DNA of 7,450 nt from NCBI GenBank assembly GCA_903881535.1, contig CAIRTT010000430.1:1-7450 (forward strand), given 5' to 3'. The notes beneath the pieces were generated by a model. The model did no database searches. It was not told where the DNA came from and was given only the letters and a program-made list of their open reading frames with translations. Below are positions 1 to 7,450 of the stretch, in pieces. A program made the position numbers and the translations under genes. Position 1 is the stretch's first letter, and every line of letters begins with the position of its first letter. Origin of the DNA: an uncultured Armatimonadota bacterium. GTDB taxonomy: Bacteria > Armatimonadota > Armatimonadia > Armatimonadales > Armatimonadaceae.

Positions 1-1846
1 CAAGTTCTGTCTTAGGCAATCCGCCAGGCATAATCAGCCAACCGTGATCCGTGACGATAAACACTCGCTTCCAACCGTGTTGAAGCAGCTGTCGAACCCT
101 GCCATCAATCTCTTGAATCAATCGCTCAACAGAGTTTGCAAGTCGATAGCCTAACGAGTGTCCTTCACTGTCGATGTTTCCAAATTCGCACCATCCCCGT
201 TTGCTGGTGTCACCTTGATTCGCGTTATCGACAATCGACCAGCCGTTGTCCGTTAAGAGACGCTTTAGTTGACTTCCACCACGCAGTGTTGCAGATGATT
301 CCCGTACCTGGGGTTCAAAGTCACCACTTTCCTCTGCCCCGACAATCAGCCCTGCGACTGGACTAATCGCAGGCTTGGCAGTAGCAGTAACACTCGGTAG
401 CGCAGACCAAGCGGGGTTTTCATCTACGAGACATCCGTTTGACTGTAACTGTGCAGCCAAGCGCTTCCCTAGGTCAAACCGGAGACCATCAACGAACAAA
501 ATACAATCACCAGACGTGTAGGTTGGCAGGTCAAGCTTGCCTATCCCGGCATTCGGATAGCCATCTGTTGAAACGAGTGTCTGAAGGTGCCGTGCCGATT
601 CTTCAAGCCAAGGCAGGTAAAGAGCACGCACTAGTTCACGGACGATGTCATCTAAATCAATATCCGATGTCGACACGAGCGCCAACATGGCAGCTTCATC
701 GACTTTCCAACCTGTAGATGCATATCCCTCAGTTATGTCTGCAATTCCACCGCCATTGAGTTTGTTCTCAACATGTATGGCTAATGCTGCTAACTGCTCT
801 AATGCCTTTGCCGCTGGGGCCCGTCCCAGCTCAGCCCAAACTGTGTTTCGACGTTTAGCATGGTCAGCTTCTAAACTGATTACGACATTTCGTGCTTCAT
901 GCCATGGCATGCTTGCGACAGTTGCAAGCCGGTTTCGCAACTCAACTTCCTGGTCATCATTCCACTGCGGCCACCCTGGAAAGTTCCCTTCGGATGTTAG
1001 CCAAAAGATGTCTTGCCTTGGGGCCCGGGAGGCTGGGATGCGATCCGGGATGTTTGGATATAGGCGCGGGGATTCACAATAGCGATTCCATATATGTAGC
1101 CATGGTCCATCCGTTGATGCAAAGGCTACGCAGGCATCAAGTGCAGTTTGATTCGCAGGATTGATGCCTAGCGAGCTTTTACAGACATCGCAGAATGCTT
1201 TCCACCTTCGTTCACCGATCTCACTGCGATAGTCATCCCCACGATTCAGCCAAGTCAGGACATCACGTGGCAAATCACCACCTTGAACCAGGCCATTGAA
1301 GTACGTTTTATCAAGCAGTTTGCCTCTAAGGCGGTCAACGTTCTGATCCAGCACGTACTCAAGCGCCAACAACATCGCATCTTTCGTTTCCGCGTCATTT
1401 GTGAAGGAGAGATGCAACCCACCATGCTCGGATTTCAAAAAGGCTGGTACGGTCCAGTCTTTACCATTGACATGTGACCAGATTGCTCCGCGATACTGGA
1501 GCTCGATGATGGGTTTCAGCGTCAGAGGCGATTCTTCAACAGCACGAAAGTCGGCGCGACTCACGCCGGGTAAGTAGATGATTGGCTTAGTGGCCTCTCC
1601 TAGTTGCACCTCAGGAATGAGATTGGCGATTGCACAGCGAAGCCATATTCCTGGGCCGGTTTTCTTTGACGTATCCAGATTTCCGAGCACCATCAGCTCA
1701 GGAACTTCTGCTTGTAGGCGAGGAATCACAGACTCCCATTGACGTTCGTGATCTGGCCACAAGATGACAGATGGTGCAACGTGCGTCTGTGGATTGAACT
1801 TGGCTGAATCCCGTATGGACTGAACCAGTGCAGCAAGTACTGTCAT
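1..1846 (-). CDS. pglZ: BREX phosphatase-fold protein PglZ, C-terminus outside window
   Basis: The first 615 codons of a PglZ protein were read by hand from the minus strand. It belongs to the alkaline phosphatase superfamily and is required for BREX exclusion, though its substrate is not settled. The N-terminal domain begins MTVLAALVQSIRDSAKF. It has SVILWPDHERQW (26-37), GPGIWLRC (64-71), YLPGVSRADFRA (91-102) and NGKDWTVPAFL (127-137), a pattern I associate with the class called PglZ type B. The metal-binding domain shows FVDGLRFD (451-458, D453 as probable ligand), SVTATAKP (485-492, T487 as likely nucleophile-position residue), IDSEGH (558-563, with D559 and H563) and VTDHGW (598-603, with D600 and H601). 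The core metal-site motifs are therefore intact. The frame is still open at PGGLPKTEL at the left edge. Family lengths suggest that roughly 150-300 residues are missing. Translation is probably coupled to pglX. Confidence 0.9.
   Translation of the reverse strand, partial: MTVLAALVQSIRDSAKFNPQTHVAPSVILWPDHERQWESVIPRLQAEVPELMVLGNLDTSKKTGPGIWLRCAIANLIPEVQLGEATKPIIYLPGVSRADFRAVEESPLTLKPIIELQYRGAIWSHVNGKDWTVPAFLKSEHGGLHLSFTNDAETKDAMLLALEYVLDQNVDRLRGKLLDKTYFNGLVQGGDLPRDVLTWLNRGDDYRSEIGERRWKAFCDVCKSSLGINPANQTALDACVAFASTDGPWLHIWNRYCESPRLYPNIPDRIPASRAPRQDIFWLTSEGNFPGWPQWNDDQEVELRNRLATVASMPWHEARNVVISLEADHAKRRNTVWAELGRAPAAKALEQLAALAIHVENKLNGGGIADITEGYASTGWKVDEAAMLALVSTSDIDLDDIVRELVRALYLPWLEESARHLQTLVSTDGYPNAGIGKLDLPTYTSGDCILFVDGLRFDLGKRLAAQLQSNGCLVDENPAWSALPSVTATAKPAISPVAGLIVGAEESGDFEPQVRESSATLRGGSQLKRLLTDNGWSIVDNANQGDTSKRGWCEFGNIDSEGHSLGYRLANSVERLIQEIDGRVRQLLQHGWKRVFIVTDHGWLIMPGGLPKTEL
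1843..1846 (-). other. ATGA overlap of pglX stop and pglZ start
   Basis: The minus strand reads ATGA. ATG (1846-1844) opens pglZ and TGA (1845-1843) closes pglX. Such 4-bp overlaps are typical of translationally coupled operon genes and suggest that PglZ is made in step with PglX. Confidence 0.9.
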
Positions 1847-4800
1847 GCTTCCCCTCTTGCGGCTTTCTTTTCTGCCAGGGTTAGGTGGTGGTCATTGATG
1901 CGATCTCCCAAGGACCCACCAACTGTGGGTCCAAGGTGATACCAGGGGGCAGTTGCGACATCCTTGCCACGATCTTTATCCCACTTGATGTTTGGCTTCT
2001 CGCGCAGAATTCCAGCACCCTTCTTACCAATGTCAGGTACTGACATGAATGGTCGGATGTTTATCCGCACACCATCGTTGATGTCTGGGTTCCAGCCAAT
2101 TGGTTGGTCCATGATTGACTTCCAGCGGACGAAGATGTCATAGGGCGCTTCCCCATGGAGTATGAGCTCAAGCCGCTTCTTCAGATTCTCAGCAGCAGCC
2201 AAACGCCCTTGTGCTCCATCGACCTTTAGTTCGATGTCCGTACGCTGACGGCTAATCCAATCGCCCAAGTAGGTATAGATGAGCGTTTCAAGCATTTTGT
2301 AATCAAGCTTGTGGTAGTTGATGAGAGCGGAAAAGCCATCTGGTGTGCCATCCCAGACATGCCATATGAATGGTCGGTGGTGGAAGAGCTTGCAGTGTTG
2401 GACAAAGAACTTGTCGCGAAGCCAGGACGTTAGCCTTTTCCCAGCACAATCATTTGCTGACAGCAGAGATTCAAGCTCAGCGTTGCTCCACTTGTCACCG
2501 TAGGCTTGCGCCAGGAGATTTAGCAGGCGATCAGCTGCCGCCTGTTCCTGCCCAACAACTGGGATACAGACAATTCCGTCGGAATCTGCCAACGCTTCGA
2601 GCCCATCGGGTTCTAGCGCAGGACAATCAGGAAAACTCGAGCCAGTCTGCCTAGGCCATTGGTAACCACATAAACGTGCAATGGCTACGTGGAGCGGGTT
2701 GTCAGAGCCAAATGGATGTCCGTTAAACAGCCACTGCGTTGGGTAGTTCGAATACGGTTTTGGTAGACCGTGTGGATATTTCTCCGCAGCGACCTTCTGC
2801 CAATAAGATTGGTCGAAGGGCGCTGACAACAGTGTTCTAACCTCGACCTTTCTATTTTGGTTTATTCCTCGAACATTTCTATCAAATTCTGCAGATTGGC
2901 AGTATGCCCATACCGACGGGAGCTGTGACTCGTCAAACGGTATGATTGCGCAACAATTCGAATCATAAATCGAACCCGTATACAACGATGCAGGAAATTG
3001 TCCCATCATGCTCAAAACGACTCCGCGTTTTCCCCAGTTTGGCTTCCCTCTCTGCCAGTTCTGCGCAGCATGATTTAAATGGTTGACAGAGGCGGCGAGT
3101 GAAGCTAAATCACCAGATTCGTTTTGCCAGAGGATAATGTCGCTCATGCCTCCGTAGTAGCATGTTGATGGCGTGGTGGATTGAAAGGTCTCCCAATCAG
3201 AACCAAATCGGTCAACTTCCCAGATCGCCCGAATGAAGTGCGATGAATCGCTCGTCATGCACCCAGCCAAGGCGGTGCTTACATTGCTGAGTAGTCCCGG
3301 TTGATCTACGGTATCAAAGAGCACGACTGACATAGCGTTTTCACGTTGTGCTAATTGACCGAATGATTTGAGTACCCCGATTCCTAATTCTTTGGCCTTA
3401 AATTCAGGACAAGTTAACTCGGATACATCAAGTGCAGAAACATAGTGTTTCACTGAAGGCAACGTGCTGCTAAATATCGTCAGACCAACAATTTCCCCGA
3501 TTTGCGACCGAAATGCATCAGCACCTAGTCGTGCCACCAGATTCCACGAGGTAGATTTGAGTAATAGATCGCGAATCGGAAGGTATCTTTTCAAAAACCA
3601 CCAACTTTGTGGCGACACAAAAGCCGCGGTCTGGCCCGATTTCAGGAACGAACCGAGACGCTGCACAAAGGCTGTTGCAATATTTGCTTTGCCCTCAAAA
3701 AACGAGTCTTCAACAAAGTCCTGAAGCACGCTACAGAATTTTATCTGCGTTAAGAAGGGCACGTTAGTAGCTACAAGCGTAAAATGTTCGGCGAGAATCT
3801 CGGCAGCCTTGGTAATACCCTGTGCAGTGACAACGAGTTCGAGTTCGCTTTCGTTTACTGCCTCACGGTCTAATGCCTTGGTCAGTAGTGGGTGGAGCTC
3901 GTCGAATCCAGCACCAAGTACGTCACCCTTGACGGTCCGTGGGTTTATGAGACTCCCAAGTAAAGGAGCATTTTCAAAGAGCTGATAGAGGCGATCCATA
4001 CCGTTACGCAGGCGCTCATTCTGGCCAGCAAGTGCCAGCCAATCCGACTTCTTTGCATTGGGTGCAAGTCCAGAACATGCGAGGTGCATTACTGGAAGCG
4101 GGCTGTAACCACCTTTGCGCCAGGCGGTCAGGGCAAGATTGAACGCTGCGATTTGTGTACAACGTGCATCAAGCTCAAGACCATGGATATTTTCAGCGAT
4201 GACAGCCGCGACAGTCTCCGGTAAATCCTGTCCTTCTTCTGCTGTACGAAGAGCCACCATGCGCTCGAACATTGAGACGATAAAGTGACCGCTTCCCATA
4301 CACGGATCGAGACACTTCAGTTCTTTGGCTGTCTTCGGCCAGCCATCATAAGTACCACTTGCCGGCACCCAGATTCCGTCATCGGATTTGATAAAGCGTA
4401 GATAACTCCAATCACATCCAGGTAGCGCTACTGCTTCACGGACTTCAACTTCAGTCTGTGCAGTTATCGCCAGGCTCGGATTTGCTGCGAGAACTTTGCC
4501 TGCGTGCCAGGCACCAAGAGTATTGTCGAGCAAGAAGTCGACCATGTAGTCTTCGGTGAAGAGCTGAGTTACTGCTGGGAGTTCATCCGCACCGATTTTG
4601 TTGCCAGACTTGTTGATTTGGTCTTTGTTCTCAGCTTGCCAGAACTGATAAACCCAGCCAAGGCTATCGCTTGCGAGGAAAACATCACGCGGCAGCGAAC
4701 TGAGGATTTCTTCTAGTTTCTGGACATGCTCCGGGGCAAATTCAAGGTCAAAGACCACACTATTTTCCTTGAATACATGCGGAAGCATAGTCGTGGCTAG

Positions 4801-5205
4801 TTTGCCTGCATACTCCCATGCGCTTGAAATGTTTTCATCTGCGGCAAGCTCTTCACACTCGGCAATGGTAATCGGAACACCATCGAACATAAGGAGATTG
4901 TTCTCAGCTAAAAAGCGTGCAAAAAGCATCCGGTGCCAGTGCTCATAACCAACCTCTTCAACAAGTCGCTTGATCTCTTGTGTCTCGTGTACAGGGTTTC
5001 GCGCATCGCCTAGCTGTCTTGCATGCGCGCGCAGTCTTCGGCGAAGCAGACGCTGCTCTTCTGACAAATAAGCAAACGGCTGTGCTTCCCTTACTGCCAG
5101 TTGATTTAGTGCGGTACGCGCCGCTAGTTCTGCGGTCTTACGCGCCGCAGCGATTGAACGTTCAAGTTGGTTGCGAAGTGGCCTTGGAAGTGGATTGTTC
5201 GACAT
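1843..5205 (-). CDS. pglX: BREX adenine-specific DNA methyltransferase PglX
   Basis: This predicted N6-adenine methyltransferase is 1,120 aa long and uses S-adenosylmethionine to mark host DNA. The N-terminus (PLRNQLERSIAAARKTAE) is helical and charged. FLLDNTLGAW lies at residues 224-233. SAM-binding motif I is DPCMGSGHF (300-308), and the acidic motif II is GLELD (E344). Catalytic motif IV is NVPF (481-484) in place of the usual NPPY/F. SPQSWWFLKRYL (531-542) follows. The middle third is probably the target-recognition region. C-terminal family signatures are RPFIWHVWDG (944-953) and GWNPDINDGVR..IRPFM (1037-1054). The start at ATG 5205 is chosen for its GAGG site and because MSNNPLPRPLRNQLE looks like a normal family N-terminus; an in-frame GTG at 5301 would add 32 residues of poor quality. 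The stop overlaps the pglZ start by 4 bp. No PD-(D/E)xK nuclease motif was seen, which argues against a type IIG restriction enzyme. The family is secure, the BREX subtype is not. Confidence 0.92.
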   Translation of the reverse strand: MSNNPLPRPLRNQLERSIAAARKTAELAARTALNQLAVREAQPFAYLSEEQRLLRRRLRAHARQLGDARNPVHETQEIKRLVEEVGYEHWHRMLFARFLAENNLLMFDGVPITIAECEELAADENISSAWEYAGKLATTMLPHVFKENSVVFDLEFAPEHVQKLEEILSSLPRDVFLASDSLGWVYQFWQAENKDQINKSGNKIGADELPAVTQLFTEDYMVDFLLDNTLGAWHAGKVLAANPSLAITAQTEVEVREAVALPGCDWSYLRFIKSDDGIWVPASGTYDGWPKTAKELKCLDPCMGSGHFIVSMFERMVALRTAEEGQDLPETVAAVIAENIHGLELDARCTQIAAFNLALTAWRKGGYSPLPVMHLACSGLAPNAKKSDWLALAGQNERLRNGMDRLYQLFENAPLLGSLINPRTVKGDVLGAGFDELHPLLTKALDREAVNESELELVVTAQGITKAAEILAEHFTLVATNVPFLTQIKFCSVLQDFVEDSFFEGKANIATAFVQRLGSFLKSGQTAAFVSPQSWWFLKRYLPIRDLLLKSTSWNLVARLGADAFRSQIGEIVGLTIFSSTLPSVKHYVSALDVSELTCPEFKAKELGIGVLKSFGQLAQRENAMSVVLFDTVDQPGLLSNVSTALAGCMTSDSSHFIRAIWEVDRFGSDWETFQSTTPSTCYYGGMSDIILWQNESGDLASLAASVNHLNHAAQNWQRGKPNWGKRGVVLSMMGQFPASLYTGSIYDSNCCAIIPFDESQLPSVWAYCQSAEFDRNVRGINQNRKVEVRTLLSAPFDQSYWQKVAAEKYPHGLPKPYSNYPTQWLFNGHPFGSDNPLHVAIARLCGYQWPRQTGSSFPDCPALEPDGLEALADSDGIVCIPVVGQEQAAADRLLNLLAQAYGDKWSNAELESLLSANDCAGKRLTSWLRDKFFVQHCKLFHHRPFIWHVWDGTPDGFSALINYHKLDYKMLETLIYTYLGDWISRQRTDIELKVDGAQGRLAAAENLKKRLELILHGEAPYDIFVRWKSIMDQPIGWNPDINDGVRINIRPFMSVPDIGKKGAGILREKPNIKWDKDRGKDVATAPWYHLGPTVGGSLGDRINDHHLTLAEKKAARGEA
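1851..1856 (-). promoter_or_regulatory. Ribosome binding site of pglZ (GAGGGG) inside the end of pglX
   Basis: On the minus strand AAGAGGGGAAGC directly precedes the ATG at 1846, so a strong purine-rich site sits 4-6 nt upstream within the last codons of pglX. Together with the ATGA overlap it supports 1846 as the pglZ start and allows both reinitiation and independent ribosome loading. Confidence 0.75.
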
Positions 5206-5214
5206 TAGAGTTGA

Positions 5215-5218
5215 CCTC
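5215..5218 (-). promoter_or_regulatory. Ribosome binding site of pglX (GAGG)
   Basis: On the minus strand GAGG lies 9 nt before the ATG at 5205, in the context GTGAGGTCAACTCTAATG. This is what selects 5205 over the in-frame GTG at 5301. The GTG has no purine-rich site in front of it and would start inside the hairpin. Confidence 0.7.
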
Positions 5219-5282
5219 ACATAGATGGAAGTTTGATCGAGAGAACATTGACGTAGTGCCCCGTGTAGCGGCAGTTGTCGAA

Positions 5283-5327
5283 AATCAGCCAAACAGACCA
5301 CATTAAGGTAGTTCTGCTTGGCCGATT
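5283..5327 (-). terminator. Intergenic RNA hairpin after brxC, attenuator or weak terminator candidate
   Basis: Read on the minus strand, AATCGGCCAAGCAGA (5327-5313) faces TCTGTTTGGCTGATT (5297-5283) across a 15-nt loop. All 15 positions pair in RNA, 13 as Watson-Crick pairs and two as G-U. In the opposite strand the two wobbles become A-C mismatches, so the structure favours the operon transcript. The stem begins 14 nt after the brxC stop codon. Its 3' arm runs into a short U run (GATTTTCG), which is weaker than in a classical intrinsic terminator. Partial termination between brxC and pglX, or protection of a processed 3' end, are both reasonable readings. The pairing is seen in the sequence; the function is inferred. 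Confidence 0.6.
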
Positions 5328-5341
5328 ACCAACGAGTAGCC

Positions 5342-7450
5342 CTAAATCTTAACCGGACCGTTAGCTAGCTTTTCAAGAATAGTCGCACGTGTTTGTTGAA
5401 GCCATGCGTCAAGTTCTTGTTCCGTTTTAATCGTTGCCGAGGACAATCGCAGGAGCTGAGTTTTTGGTTCAAGAAGCTTTGCAGCAGCGTTAGAAACTTC
5501 TGCAAACCGACCAGGTAGAGCCGCTATTGTGGTCGTCAACGTGGATAGAGGCCAAACAGATAGGGTCTTAACAATGTCATCTGCAGTTTCGACTTCGATT
5601 TTCGGCATTGCAGCGTCATTCAACATCTGAGCAACAAGCAAGTCATGTCGCTGCTCTCGTTCAAGGGCACGCCAGTTAGGTTCTTGGTCCAGCAAATCCA
5701 AGTATTCGGCGTGCTCCGCAGTGTACCTAGCACCTAATGCATTCAGTTCTGTCCTAAGCATCTGGGTAAGACTATCCACGAGCTGCTGTAGCGAATTTTG
5801 TGAAGCCAACAGCTGTCGAGAGTCACGGATTGCATTGATTTGAGTAATCAGCACGCTGGCATCCGGTAGCGAACTCGCGGAAGCCGCAAGTGTCTCTGCT
5901 AAGTGCCAAACAGGCAGAATCTCCGCAATTTGTTTATTAAGCCGATTCCAGTCAGTAATCCACTGGGTTAATACCGCGCGATTATCATAAATGGACTTCA
6001 GCTGCTCGTTTCCTGCTGATCTCCTTAGATCAGTAATAAGGGCAGGATTGGGAACTTCTGGACACGGTGCTTCACCACCCGCTGAATTCCTTAACACCCT
6101 TAGGGCCTCTAAAAAGTCATTTACGCTGGCAGTTTCGCTGTTTGATGTTGCAGAAACATCGAGTAGTAAAAACAATTTCCGAATAGCTATTCGTTCCTGT
6201 GTCGAGATCGTAGTTGACTCTAACTTGAACTGACACTTTCCGATGGCCTTTCGTTCTAGCTTGTTATATGTCACCGCAGTGCCATCTTCGGCAACGGCCC
6301 GTAATGCTCCGGTAAGCGTGAGGAGATAAAGCGCACCGTCAATCGCATCCTGCGACCAACCATATGGACTCGCTTCAAATAAGCTACGGACCGCAGTACC
6401 GGATTTACCCCCAGCTATGCTTTCGAGTATTTTCTTACATACCGGATGTTCTTGATACTCTCCTTCGTGACCAACGCTTTGCAGCGCATTGGCATCACCC
6501 TTTTGCGCCCTGTCTACGACCTTTGACCATTGATCTGAATCGGCGATATCGAAATGCTTGTACAAGCGAACCAAAGCTGATTTCGCGGCATCCTTTACAC
6601 TGTCGGCTATGGTGTTACCCGTAAATTCTTGTCCACCAGCAAGGAATACATGTGCCCGTGATATTGCCTCATCGATGAGTTCTCCGATTCGATTCTCTGC
6701 TTCATCTTGAATCGTCGCCATGGCTGCTCTTGCCTCAATCCCTTCGGGATTGTTGGGATGCCCACGTTTGTCTAAAGTATTCTTCGCCGCGATATATTCA
6801 ATGACTTTAGATCGCAGTCCATCACTTTCCACTTTTGGAACATAGAGCAGTATCACCGGAGAATCATTGCCTAATTGACGAATGTCCGCTATTGCAGAGT
6901 CTCGTTCGATACTCCAACCATCTCTTACCCAAACTGTAAGTTTGCTCTGAGCATCCTTGTCCAGAGTGGCTCCAAATGCTATGTGAACTGGACGGGCGAC
7001 CTTGGACTTTCCATGGGGTATCGACTGTATCGCGACAGCTTTACTCAAAGTCCGCTTTAGCCGCTGGTCGCGTTCCGTTTCGATTACATGTGCCGAGCTT
7101 GCTAGAGTTGATTTATTAGCATAAAACTCATTGGTCCAGGCAGTGCTTTCTTCCGTTTGAATGCGGTATTGGTCGTCCACTTTCATTAACAGCTGACAAG
7201 CGTCCAAAAGAGTTTGAAGTTTTAGACGGAGATTTGCGCTCCCAGCAGATAGATCTTCAATTAAGAGATCAGCAAGCGTATCGACATTAGCCTTGATTCC
7301 GATTTCTCTGTTTTGCTGGGAAACTTTGTTGATAAGGAACACAAGGCCACAAGCGCGAGCCATCAACAACTCATCAGAACTGCCATTTCTCCATAGCTTC
7401 GTTTGGTCATAGATCGTACGCGGTAGGATTCTGGCCTGGAGCATTTTGTC
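5342..7450 (-). CDS. brxC: BREX P-loop protein BrxC-like, C-terminal part (5' end outside window)
   Basis: This is the C-terminal part of a large BrxC/PglY-like protein, with 702 codons visible. The frame stays open to the right edge (Asp-Lys before the first visible Met at 7444), so 7444 is not accepted as the true start. Family members are about 1,200 residues, with an N-terminal AAA-type ATPase region. That part is missing here and no Walker motif is visible. Counting from Met 7444, support comes from an LMARACGLVFLINK helix (residues 27-40), DQYRIQTEES (91-100), which looks like the family's small winged segment, a SPVILLYVP strand (195-203), and SPYGWSQDAIDGAL (359-372), a hallmark resembling the BrxC/PglY consensus PPYGW..DA. 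The last 230 or so residues are alanine/leucine-rich and probably helical. It stops with TAG 136 bp before pglX and is probably in the same operon. The BrxC-family call rests on remembered motifs plus the pglX-pglZ context. A PglY-type name is the main alternative. Confidence 0.82.
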   Translation of the reverse strand, partial: DKMLQARILPRTIYDQTKLWRNGSSDELLMARACGLVFLINKVSQQNREIGIKANVDTLADLLIEDLSAGSANLRLKLQTLLDACQLLMKVDDQYRIQTEESTAWTNEFYANKSTLASSAHVIETERDQRLKRTLSKAVAIQSIPHGKSKVARPVHIAFGATLDKDAQSKLTVWVRDGWSIERDSAIADIRQLGNDSPVILLYVPKVESDGLRSKVIEYIAAKNTLDKRGHPNNPEGIEARAAMATIQDEAENRIGELIDEAISRAHVFLAGGQEFTGNTIADSVKDAAKSALVRLYKHFDIADSDQWSKVVDRAQKGDANALQSVGHEGEYQEHPVCKKILESIAGGKSGTAVRSLFEASPYGWSQDAIDGALYLLTLTGALRAVAEDGTAVTYNKLERKAIGKCQFKLESTTISTQERIAIRKLFLLLDVSATSNSETASVNDFLEALRVLRNSAGGEAPCPEVPNPALITDLRRSAGNEQLKSIYDNRAVLTQWITDWNRLNKQIAEILPVWHLAETLAASASSLPDASVLITQINAIRDSRQLLASQNSLQQLVDSLTQMLRTELNALGARYTAEHAEYLDLLDQEPNWRALEREQRHDLLVAQMLNDAAMPKIEVETADDIVKTLSVWPLSTLTTTIAALPGRFAEVSNAAAKLLEPKTQLLRLSSATIKTEQELDAWLQQTRATILEKLANGPVKI

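Noticed and set aside
898..911. Perfect 14-bp palindrome CATGCCATGGCATG
   Set aside because: It lies in the pglZ coding frame (residues Met-Pro-Trp-His) with no loop, no partner copy and no regulatory context, so chance is the simplest explanation.
645..1082. 145-codon open frame on the plus strand
   Set aside because: It lies wholly antisense to pglZ, whose frame carries clear family motifs. The predicted protein resembles no family I know. The other plus-strand frames opposite pglZ, pglX and brxC were dropped for the same reason.
1843..5205. Reading pglX as a type IIG restriction enzyme of the Eco57I kind
   Set aside because: No PD-(D/E)xK nuclease motif is visible at the N-terminus, and the brxC and pglZ neighbours point to BREX.
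5206..5282. Sigma70-type promoter before pglX
   Set aside because: TCGACA resembles a -35 box, but no acceptable -10 hexamer lies at 16-18 bp.
5206..5301. In-frame GTG at 5301 as the start of pglX
   Set aside because: It has no Shine-Dalgarno site, would begin within the hairpin, and adds 32 residues unlike the family. ATG 5205 has GAGG at a suitable distance.
4980..5306. 108-codon plus-strand open frame spanning the pglX N-terminus and the intergenic gap
   Set aside because: It is antisense to the conserved PglX N-terminal helix and has no recognisable domain or convincing ribosome site.
7442..7444. ATG at 7444 as the start of brxC
   Set aside because: The frame continues open to the window edge, and the known ATPase part of BrxC would be missing. 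It is best read as an internal methionine.

Overview
The window holds the middle of a BREX (bacteriophage exclusion) phage-defence operon. All three genes lie on the minus strand and are read from right to left. In order of transcription they are a 5'-truncated brxC-like gene (7450 to 5342), a complete pglX-type adenine methyltransferase gene (5205 to 1843), and a pglZ-type alkaline-phosphatase-fold gene that starts at 1846 and runs off the left edge. Nearly every base is coding. The only gap is 136 bp between brxC and pglX.

The host looks bacterial. Two starts have Shine-Dalgarno sequences (GAGG for pglX, GAGGGG for pglZ), there is an ATGA stop/start overlap, and packing is tight. Hand-counted samples put GC near 47-50%. 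Nothing fixes the taxon. A proteobacterium is a plausible guess, but defence islands move horizontally.

The order brxC-pglX-pglZ is that of type 1 BREX and is also compatible with type 6. The PglZ N-terminal half resembles, from memory, the class often called PglZ type B. PglX is a large protein whose catalytic motif IV reads NVPF instead of NPPY. The subtype cannot be settled because the flanking genes (brxA/brxB upstream; brxL or brxD/brxH-type genes downstream) lie outside the window.

By family knowledge, PglX is the N6-adenine methyltransferase that marks host DNA, BrxC is a large P-loop ATPase, and PglZ is a metal-dependent alkaline-phosphatase-superfamily protein. All are normally needed for phage exclusion. 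Two sequence features suggest that their relative amounts are tuned. One is a 15-bp RNA-type hairpin just after the brxC stop, which pairs fully only in the operon-sense transcript and ends in a short U run. The other is the ATGA overlap that ties pglZ translation to pglX. No RNA genes, CRISPR array, insertion sequence, attachment site or obvious internal promoter was seen.
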